From an uncultured Chloroflexota bacterium (GTDB lineage: Bacteria; Chloroflexota; Anaerolineae; Aggregatilineales; Phototrophicaceae), in contig CALBRY010000096.1 in the NCBI GenBank assembly GCA_937927665.1, forward strand, positions 1 to 6,590: a stretch of DNA of 6,590 bases, in the 5' to 3' direction. The notes below the pieces were generated by a model that was not told the origin of the DNA, did not search any database, and was given only the letters and a program-made list of their open reading frames with translations. The position numbers were made by a program, and so were the translations under genes. Position 1 is the stretch's first letter; every line of letters starts with the position of its first letter. Below are positions 1-4,856 of the stretch, one piece after another.

Positions 1-244
1 ACATTGGGATATTTTTTGATCAGTTGGTGGAATCGGCTTTCGCAAATTGCGAAGACATAAAGAATTTCTCATCTATTTCTTCGAAGATCTGAGGGAAACG
101 GGTCGTCCGGAAGATTAAGATAGGTCAATATACCCATCCCGCCCTGAATTCATTCTCATAAACTTAGGACGAGTGCAAAAGAACTGCACTTGTATCCGAC
201 CGACCATTACTGCTTCCATGATTAGCAGAGACCAAGGAAACCTC
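1..244. other. AT-richer leading region, no supported gene
   Basis: GC content is about 41% over 1-180 by hand count, against roughly 60% in the genes at the right end. On the + strand one frame is open from 20 to its stop at 116-118. Its last residues (HKEFLIYFFEDLRETGRPED) look protein-like, but the frame has a TGA at 17-19 and no convincing start, so it may be a decayed gene tail or chance. A small inverted repeat GTGCA/TGCAC lies at 173-177 and 185-189. The region must carry the promoter of the downstream SpoVS-family gene, but I see no clear -35/-10 pair; TAAACT at 159-164 is only a weak -10 candidate. Confidence 0.4.
234..239 (+). promoter_or_regulatory. Ribosome binding site that fixes the SpoVS start
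   Basis: AAGGAA lies 5 nt before the ATG at 245. The earlier in-frame starts, GTG at 173 and ATG at 218, have no comparable purine-rich site upstream, and the residues they would add do not resemble the family. Confidence 0.6.
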
Positions 245-589
245 ATGATCGACCGCTACGACGACGAAAACACGGCATTCTTGAATGAACCGGATACGCT
301 GCCTGAGGAGCAGCTTCGCGCTGATATCATTAAGGTATCGGCAAAATCACGCTCAACGGCGGTGGCTGGTGCGATTGCAGCCGTGATACGCGAACACCGT
401 TATGCAGAAGTGCAAGCGATTGGTGCGGGTGCTGTTAATCAAGCAGTCAAGGCGCTGGCAATTGCGCGCGGGTATCTTACCGGTGACGAAATTGATATTG
501 TTTGCACGCCGTATTTTACCGAGGTTGATATTGAAGGACAGGAACGTACCGCTGTTCGGTTTATTGTCGAACCGCGCCCACGCGCCTAG
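245..589 (+). CDS. spoVS: SpoVS-family (Alba-like) protein
   Basis: This is a 114-residue protein. From about residue 27 to the end it matches the stage V sporulation protein S family: IIKVSAKS near residues 28-35, then AVAGAIAAVIRE, the hallmark VQAIGAGAVNQAVKALAIARGYL, and a closing ERTAVRFIVEPR. The family is a small single domain of about 86 residues with an Alba-like fold, linked to nucleic-acid binding and, in Bacillus, to progression of sporulation. Here an acidic N-terminal extension of about 26 residues precedes the domain and I do not recognise it. The ATG at 245 is chosen because AAGGAA sits 5 nt upstream. The gene appears monocistronic: a palindrome and a strong terminator follow directly. 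No other sporulation gene is in the window, and SpoVS homologues are known from non-sporulating phyla. A general regulatory or nucleoid role is therefore likelier than sporulation (inference). Family assignment is firm. Confidence 0.9.
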   Translation: MIDRYDDENTAFLNEPDTLPEEQLRADIIKVSAKSRSTAVAGAIAAVIREHRYAEVQAIGAGAVNQAVKALAIARGYLTGDEIDIVCTPYFTEVDIEGQERTAVRFIVEPRPRA

Positions 590-597
590 TTAAGCCC

Positions 598-625
598 CTA
601 TGCCGCTCATATGAGCGCAGCATAG
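598..625. repeat. Extended palindrome just after the SpoVS stop
   Basis: CTATGC (598-603) pairs with GCATAG (620-625). Between them is a perfect 14-nt palindrome, CGCTCATATGAGCG (604-617), with a 2-nt bulge CA at 618-619. As RNA it would form a stem of about 11 bp with an ATAT loop, starting 9 nt past the stop codon. No T-tract follows, so it is not itself a classical terminator. It could be a 3'-end stabiliser or a dyad binding site. Confidence 0.6.
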
Positions 626-651
626 CCACAATGACATAGTGCGAATGATCT

Positions 652-682
652 AAAGAGCGAAGATTACCTTCGCTCTTTTTTT
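652..682 (+). terminator. Rho-independent terminator of the SpoVS gene
   Basis: An 11-bp perfect stem, AAAGAGCGAAG (652-662) with CTTCGCTCTTT (668-678), encloses the 5-nt loop ATTAC and runs into seven T residues at 676-682. It separates the SpoVS-family gene from the PHP-domain gene. The matching A-run on the left arm is short, so activity on the opposite strand should be weaker. Confidence 0.88.
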
Positions 683-688
683 GCGACT

Positions 689-697
689 TGCTAGAAT
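689..697 (+). promoter_or_regulatory. Extended -10 promoter candidate for the PHP gene
   Basis: TGCTAGAAT fits the extended -10 pattern TGnTATAAT with one mismatch in the hexamer. It lies just after the preceding terminator and about 39 nt before the ATG at 736, so a start near 704 would give a leader of roughly 30 nt. The -35 position (about 669-674, TTCGCT) is weak and overlaps the terminator stem; extended -10 promoters tolerate this. Confidence 0.4.
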
Positions 698-735
698 GAG
701 AGTCTGTTCGCACTACGACCGACGGGCATCCCCCA

Positions 736-1614
736 ATGAGTGTTTCACTTCGAACCGATCTGCACATGCACACCACCGCCAGCGACGGGCAGTATTCCCC
801 CGCCGAACTTGTGACGATGGCGCGTGATCGACACCTGATGGTGATCGCAATAACGGATCATGACACGACAGACGGCGTTGCCGAAGCGCAAACCGCCGCG
901 CACATCGCCGGAACCACGCTGCAAAATCCGGTCATCGTGCCGGGAATCGAACTGAGTGCCGAAGATACCGGCGGCGATGTTCATATGCTTGGTTACTGGA
1001 TGAATATCGAAGATGTACAGCTTCAAGGCACGCTGACGCGGTTTCGACAGGATCGCGCAGAGCGGGCAAAACGGATCGTCGAAAAACTAGACAAGCTCGG
1101 CATGTCGATTCGTTATGAGCGGGTGATCGAAATCGCAGAAGCAAGCGGCAGACGCGGCGGCGCGATTGGGCGTCCGCATGTGGCGCGGGCGATGATCGAG
1201 GCGGGATATGCGGATAGTATCGCTGATGCGTTTGCGCGCTGGCTCAGTCCCGGTTTGCCCGCGTACGTCGCGCGTGATCGGCTTTCGCCGGAAGCCGCAA
1301 TTGCCTTGATTCACAGTGCGGGCGGGGCGGCGGTGATGGCGCATCCCGCGAAAGTTCCTGAATACCGCGCGATGGTGATCCGCTTGGTGGCGGCGGGATT
1401 GGATGGCGTTGAGGTGGTTCACCCCGCGAACGACGCGAATACCCGTTTAGAACTGCGCGGCTTGGCGGCGATCTACGGCTTGATCACGACAGGCGGCTCG
1501 GATTTTCACGGACGGGGCGAAAACGGCGAGATTGCCTTGGGGCAGTACAATCCGCCGCCGGACACATGGCGCTTGCTGCAATTTGCCGCCGAGAAACACC
1601 GATCAACCCCATAA
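736..1614 (+). CDS. PHP-domain metal-dependent phosphoesterase (RNase AM/TrpH-like)
   Basis: The 292-residue protein carries the full PHP metal-site pattern: H10-x-H12 in DLHMHT, D17, D41/H42 in ITDHDT, E72 in GIEL, H83, H148 in GRPHVA, H203 in AHPAK, and D256/H258 in GGSDFHG. The layout and length (E. coli RNase AM, formerly YciV/TrpH, has about 293 residues) match the stand-alone phosphoesterases that remove nucleotides from RNA 5' ends or hydrolyse 3',5'-nucleoside bisphosphates. Residues about 90-180 form the helical insertion typical of this subgroup. It should be a soluble cytoplasmic enzyme with a trinuclear metal centre. No good Shine-Dalgarno site precedes the ATG at 736, but that start places DLHMHT correctly near the N-terminus. 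The gene stands alone between a terminator and a convergent neighbour. The PHP fold is certain; the exact substrate (RNA end, nucleoside bisphosphate or sugar phosphate) is not. Confidence 0.9.
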   Translation: MSVSLRTDLHMHTTASDGQYSPAELVTMARDRHLMVIAITDHDTTDGVAEAQTAAHIAGTTLQNPVIVPGIELSAEDTGGDVHMLGYWMNIEDVQLQGTLTRFRQDRAERAKRIVEKLDKLGMSIRYERVIEIAEASGRRGGAIGRPHVARAMIEAGYADSIADAFARWLSPGLPAYVARDRLSPEAAIALIHSAGGAAVMAHPAKVPEYRAMVIRLVAAGLDGVEVVHPANDANTRLELRGLAAIYGLITTGGSDFHGRGENGEIALGQYNPPPDTWRLLQFAAEKHRSTP

Positions 1615-1677
1615 ACGCAAAAGTGCAAAGCCGCAAAGCCGAATCTACGCTTCTTTGCGTCCTTGCACCTTTGTGTT
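1614..1677. repeat. rCGCAAAG-type inverted repeat, probable bidirectional terminator
   Basis: The left arm (1614-1638) contains three 8-nt units ACGCAAAA, GTGCAAAG, CCGCAAAG. The right arm (1653-1677) holds three units CTTTGCGT, CCTTGCAC, CTTTGTGT in inverse orientation. Over 25 nt the arms differ at about four positions, mostly A/G changes that still allow G-U pairing in RNA. The 14-nt loop is 1639-1652. It starts on the last base of the PHP stop codon and ends 18 nt from the stop of the convergent DAHP synthase gene. A transcription-stopping or mRNA-protecting role for both genes is reasonable, although no long T-tract is present. It belongs to the same repeat type as 4895-5041. Confidence 0.7.
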
Positions 1678-1695
1678 AACTTGCCTGCAAGGTTG

Positions 1696-2784
1696 TTACG
1701 CTCTTTCCATCACGCTGCCGATGGCATCCATCAATTCATGGAACTGGGGAATGCTCAACTGCTGCTTGGCGTCACTGAGCGCGACGGGCGGGTTCGGGTG
1801 GACTTCGACCATCAAGCCATCTGCGCCGCTTGCCTTTGCGACCCGCGCCAGCGGAACGGCAATATCGCGCCGCCCTGCGGAGTGCGAAATATCCACCACA
1901 ACGGGTAAGTGACTTTCCAATTTCAGCACCGCAACCCCGCCGATATCCAGCGTGTTGCGCGTCCATTTTTCAAAGGTGCGGATACCGCGCTCGATCAGGA
2001 TGACCTGCGGATTGCCGCTGCTGACGATGTATTCGGCGGCGTACAGGAATTCTTCCAACGTGGCGGCGAGTCCGCGCTTGAGGATGATCGGTTTGTTGAG
2101 CTTGCCGAGCGCCTTGAGCAGGAAGCTGTTCTGCATATTGCGCGCCCCGACCCAGAAAATATCGACGTAATCCATCATCATGGGAATCTGGCTTTGATCC
2201 ATGATTTCGCTGGTGATCGCCATGCCGTATTTATCGGCAACCTGCCGCGCAATCTTCAAGCCGGGTTCGCCCAACCCCTGAAACTCATAGGGTGAGGTGC
2301 GCGGTTTAAATGCCATGCCGCGCAGCACCTTGACGCCCCGCTGTGCCAGCGCGGCGGCGGTTTCGTCCATCTGCTCATAACTTTCGACCGCGCACGGACC
2401 GGAGATCACTTGGAAACTGCCATCACCGATGCGGGTCACGTCATCGGGTAGGGTGATGACCGTCTGCTCATCCGCCGTCTTGCGATGCACAAGAATCTTG
2501 GCGCGTCCTGCCGATTCGGTCATCGCCAACGATGCGCGGAAGATTTCGCGGAAGAGCGCTTTGATCGTTTCGTTGCTAAACGGTCCCTTGTTCGCCATCT
2601 CCAACCCGGTGAGCATCTGCGCTTCACGCTGAGGATCGTAATAGTCCTGATTGAGCTGTTGATGCAGGCGGTCAATTTCTTGAACAATGCGACCGCGCTG
2701 GGACAGCAATTCAAGGATTTGAAGATTAATCTGGTCGATCTGTGCGCGTAGTTCTTCGCGCCGCGACTGCGGAGAGGTGGTCAT
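1696..2784 (-). CDS. aroF: Chorismate mutase / type I-beta DAHP synthase fusion
   Basis: The 362-residue enzyme catalyses the first step of the shikimate pathway: phosphoenolpyruvate plus erythrose 4-phosphate gives DAHP. Residues about 8-92 form an AroQ-type chorismate mutase domain (R13, R30, D50, R53, E54 align with known active-site positions). Residues about 108-355 form the synthase barrel, with GPCAVES (C131), FKPRTSPYEFQGLG (159-172), ILKRG (234-238), TRNTLD (275-280), DISHSAGRRD (298-307), EVH (327-329) and ALSD (335-338). The expected metal ligands are C131, H301, E327 and D338. The architecture is that of Bacillus AroA(G), where the mutase domain mediates prephenate feedback inhibition; aroA is an alternative symbol. 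Two oddities: H41 stands where E. coli mutase has catalytic Lys39, and DISH replaces the more familiar DPSH. The start has AGGA (2792-2795) at 7-nt spacing. No other aromatic-pathway gene is nearby. Confidence 0.95.
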   Translation of the reverse strand: MTTSPQSRREELRAQIDQINLQILELLSQRGRIVQEIDRLHQQLNQDYYDPQREAQMLTGLEMANKGPFSNETIKALFREIFRASLAMTESAGRAKILVHRKTADEQTVITLPDDVTRIGDGSFQVISGPCAVESYEQMDETAAALAQRGVKVLRGMAFKPRTSPYEFQGLGEPGLKIARQVADKYGMAITSEIMDQSQIPMMMDYVDIFWVGARNMQNSFLLKALGKLNKPIILKRGLAATLEEFLYAAEYIVSSGNPQVILIERGIRTFEKWTRNTLDIGGVAVLKLESHLPVVVDISHSAGRRDIAVPLARVAKASGADGLMVEVHPNPPVALSDAKQQLSIPQFHELMDAIGSVMERA

Positions 2785-2791
2785 TCCCTTG

Positions 2792-2795
2792 TCCT
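2792..2795 (-). promoter_or_regulatory. Ribosome binding site of the DAHP synthase gene
   Basis: On the minus strand AGGA lies 7 nt before the ATG at 2784-2782, with an additional purine-rich AAGGGA directly against the start codon. It supports this start. Confidence 0.65.
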
Positions 2796-2826
2796 GTTCG
2801 AGTGATCATCTTTGGCTTACAGCGCC

Positions 2827-2832
2827 ATTATA
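2827..2832 (-). promoter_or_regulatory. -10 box of the DAHP synthase gene
   Basis: A perfect TATAAT on the minus strand lies 42 nt upstream of the start codon, which predicts a leader of about 35 nt. No good -35 hexamer sits at 17 nt; TTAAAG at 19 nt is the nearest. The box falls in the 234-nt divergent intergenic region, so it could compete with transcription towards the + strand operon. Confidence 0.45.
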
Positions 2833-2869
2833 ACGCGGTCTGGTCACTGCACTTTAACAATCGACAGGG

Positions 2870-2875
2870 TAGAAT
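2870..2875 (+). promoter_or_regulatory. Weak -10 candidate for the 3019 operon
   Basis: TAGAAT lies in the divergent intergenic region with CTGCAC about 17 nt upstream as a poor -35. It would give a leader of about 140 nt that includes the A-rich repeat at 2934-2973. It is listed because the four-gene set must be transcribed from somewhere in 2785-3018 and nothing better is visible. Confidence 0.2.
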
Positions 2876-2933
2876 ACTGCAAATAAAGCATCGGTTAAAA
2901 AAGACGAGCGAAGAACGGCAAATCGCCTTAAAG

Positions 2934-2973
2934 TCACAAAGAAACGCAAAGAAAAGCGGAGAGTTCCTTTGTG
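2934..2973. repeat. Degenerate copy of the CGCAAAG-type inverted repeat
   Basis: TCACAAAG (2934-2941) and ACGCAAAG (2944-2951) are followed by CTTTGTG (2967-2973), which is the exact reverse complement of CACAAAG at 2935-2941. The units are related to those at 1614-1677 and 4895-5041, but the phasing is broken by two extra A residues and only one pair is exact. It lies in the divergent gap upstream of the TIM-barrel gene. Confidence 0.45.
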
Positions 2974-3007
2974 TTCTTCTGCTGTAGGTGTTTGCACTCG
3001 CCAACGT

Positions 3008-3012
3008 AAGGG
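3008..3012 (+). promoter_or_regulatory. Ribosome binding site of the TIM-barrel gene
   Basis: AAGGG lies 6 nt before the ATG at 3019. It supports this start, which also places the first barrel strand (FSCHTWAF) right at the N-terminus as the family expects. Confidence 0.6.
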
Positions 3013-3018
3013 CGTTCC

Positions 3019-3855
3019 ATGTACTTTTCTTGTCATACGTGGGCATTTCATGATCTGACGCTGGTCGAAGCGCTAGGCACGATCGGGCGGCTCGGTTTTC
3101 GCTATGCGGATATCGGGACGGGTGCGGGGTTTCCGACCAACCGCGCCGTCGCGCAAGCAGCGCGCACCGCGTCAGAAATCCGCGATGAACTGGTGATCAA
3201 CGACTTACAGCTTGCCGATCTCTATTTGATGCTGCCGCGCATTTCGTTAGCAGATGAGGAGCGGCAGCGCAAGGATATTGATCTATTTAAGGCGCTGCTG
3301 CCGTTCGCGGCGGAACTCAAAACGCCGGGGATCACAGTTTCGCCGGGGGTGATCGCCAAAGATAAAGGCGCATTCGACCGCACCGCCGAAGCTCTGCGCG
3401 AGATGACCGAGGCGGCGACAGCAGTACAGATTCCGCTCAGTATTGAGCCGCATCTTGATTCGATGGCGGCGACCCCAACTGCCGCGCTGAAACTCATCGA
3501 AACTGTCCCCGGTTTGCGGATTACGATCGATTGGGCACAGATGGTGTGTCAAAACATACAGCACGATGAGATTTTGCGTCTGCTGCCGCATGCGCGCCAT
3601 ATTCAAATACGGCAGGCAGCGAAAAATCAGCTTCAAACGACGTGGGAAAAAGGCAAAGTTGATGTGGCGCATGTCGTCGCTGACCTGATCGGCGGCGGTT
3701 ATTCAAGCGCTGTGTGCGTAGAGATGATGAATATTCCCGGCAAGCATGGGATGCAGAAGGTCGATTTTCTGCGCGAAAGCGCTCGTATGCGCGATACGCT
3801 GCGTGATGCGCGTGATCGCATCCTGAAAGAACGGGAAAAGGAGAAGGCGAAGTGA
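3019..3855 (+). CDS. Sugar phosphate isomerase/epimerase-like TIM barrel
   Basis: The 278-residue protein fits the xylose-isomerase-like/AP-endonuclease family 2 barrel. The N-terminal strand FSCHTWAFHDLTLVEAL leads into GRLGFRYADIG, a typical first beta-alpha unit. The expected metal or acid-base ligands appear in order at strand ends: E143 in SIEPHLDS, D171 in TIDWAQM, H194 in RHIQIRQA and E235 in VCVEMM. The length is normal for the family and no signal peptide is present, so it should be cytoplasmic. Members interconvert or dehydrate sugars and sugar phosphates; the substrate cannot be read from sequence. The C-terminus is a charged helix (about 255-278, rich in Arg, Lys and Glu). It opens a tight + strand gene set: its TGA (3853-3855) overlaps the ATG of the next gene by one base, implying translational coupling. 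Fold assignment is firm, the specific reaction unknown. Confidence 0.85.
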   Translation: MYFSCHTWAFHDLTLVEALGTIGRLGFRYADIGTGAGFPTNRAVAQAARTASEIRDELVINDLQLADLYLMLPRISLADEERQRKDIDLFKALLPFAAELKTPGITVSPGVIAKDKGAFDRTAEALREMTEAATAVQIPLSIEPHLDSMAATPTAALKLIETVPGLRITIDWAQMVCQNIQHDEILRLLPHARHIQIRQAAKNQLQTTWEKGKVDVAHVVADLIGGGYSSAVCVEMMNIPGKHGMQKVDFLRESARMRDTLRDARDRILKEREKEKAK

Positions 3856-4856
3856 TGCGCTCCAAACGTGGATTGATTTTGATCGGCGGCGCAGTATTGG
3901 TGGTGATCCTCCTTGTGATTCTGCTGATTAGCGCGAGTTCAAACCCGGATGGCTTTCCGCCTTACGCGGCGGCGCTGAATTTTTCGCGCGCTGTCGGTGT
4001 AGGCGATAATGCGGCGGCATCGGCTGAACTGAGCGCGGCGGCGGTGCAGTGGGCGGGGATCAACTGCCCGGATGGGATCGCGTCGTGTTTGGGGCGGCTT
4101 GCCGATCCCGAATGGGGCGATTTGATCAGCGTCGTTTTCCGGCGCGCCGCCCCCGATGGCGCGAATGCGTATGATGTCGAATTGATCGCCACGTATGAGC
4201 AGGGCGTCGGCTTCAGCGGCATTTGTATCTATAACCGCGTCGAAAAACAGCCGGACAATACGTGGAAAGTTGCGGGTTGGGCGGGCTGGATTCACTGTGC
4301 CGATCCGCTTTCGCGCGATATGGAGCGCAACCCCGAAGCGCCGAACCGCGTCAACCTGAGCGGACTCGCGGATGTGCCGATTCCGTCTGCAACACTTGCC
4401 CCGACCGAAACGCCGCTGCCGACCGAAACACCGCTGCCCACGCCAACGCCGAACCCCGCCGCGCTGTCTGCCGCTGTGCAGTTCATCGAAGCGGTGGGGC
4501 GCGAGGATAATCTCGCCGTGCAGCGGCTGCTTCATCCGCTGCTGCGCGAATGGGTCGCCACCAACTGCCCACAGGGTCAGATCGCCACGTGTTTGAACGT
4601 GTTGATCCCGGATGAGTGGGGCGCGTTCGTGAGCGCGATCGTGAGCGGGACGGAAGATGCGTTCGGCGGCTGGAACATCGATGTTGTCGCGCAGTATGAG
4701 CAGGGCTTGGGACAGGTGGGGATGTGCGTGTTTGTACGCGTCCAACCGCTTGAGGATCGCTATTTGATCAACGGATGGGCGGGGTGGATTTCCTGCACCG
4801 ACGGGCGCGCGCAAAACTTGATTGGCAACCCGGAAGCGCCTAATGCCGCGCCGTAA
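3855..4856 (+). CDS. Membrane-anchored protein with two copies of an unrecognised four-Cys domain
   Basis: I do not recognise this 333-residue protein. After RSKR, residues 7-26 form one hydrophobic segment, so it is either a signal anchor or an uncleaved signal peptide with the rest outside the membrane. Two homologous domains follow, at about 36-164 and 202-330. Shared landmarks (first/second copy) are NCP (70/237), CL (78/246), P-x-EWG (85/252), YEQG-x-G (114/281), G-x-C (122/289), GWAGWI-x-C-x-D (141/307) and NPEAPN (159/325). Each copy has four cysteines at matching sites (71, 78, 124, 148 and 238, 246, 291, 314), suggesting two disulfides. The linker at 180-201 is TETPLP repeats and TPTPNP, typical of exported Chloroflexota proteins. 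The start at 3855 is preferred over GTG at 3852 because it is ATG and overlaps the upstream stop; AAGG at 3844-3847 is the likely ribosome site. Confidence 0.85.
   Translation: MRSKRGLILIGGAVLVVILLVILLISASSNPDGFPPYAAALNFSRAVGVGDNAAASAELSAAAVQWAGINCPDGIASCLGRLADPEWGDLISVVFRRAAPDGANAYDVELIATYEQGVGFSGICIYNRVEKQPDNTWKVAGWAGWIHCADPLSRDMERNPEAPNRVNLSGLADVPIPSATLAPTETPLPTETPLPTPTPNPAALSAAVQFIEAVGREDNLAVQRLLHPLLREWVATNCPQGQIATCLNVLIPDEWGAFVSAIVSGTEDAFGGWNIDVVAQYEQGLGQVGMCVFVRVQPLEDRYLINGWAGWISCTDGRAQNLIGNPEAPNAAP
4401..4436 (+). repeat. 18-bp tandem repeat encoding the TETPLP linker
   Basis: Two direct copies of an 18-nt unit (4401-4418 and 4419-4436) differ at one position, G to A at the sixth-last base region (ACGCCG versus ACACCG). 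Each encodes PTETPL in register. The repeat lengthens the hinge between the two domains and, being a multiple of three, can expand or shrink without breaking the frame. Confidence 0.75.

Noticed and set aside
20..118. C-terminal part of a gene entering from the left
   Set aside because: The frame is closed by TGA at 17-19, has no credible start, and I cannot match its residues to a family; kept only as a remark.
173..244. Earlier starts (GTG 173, ATG 218) for the SpoVS-family gene
   Set aside because: No ribosome binding site before either; the added residues (Cys- and Thr-rich) look like untranslated sequence, while ATG 245 has AAGGAA at 5 nt.
1909..2295. 128-codon + strand open frame inside the DAHP synthase gene
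   Set aside because: It is antisense to the conserved catalytic motifs of the synthase and has no recognisable features of its own.
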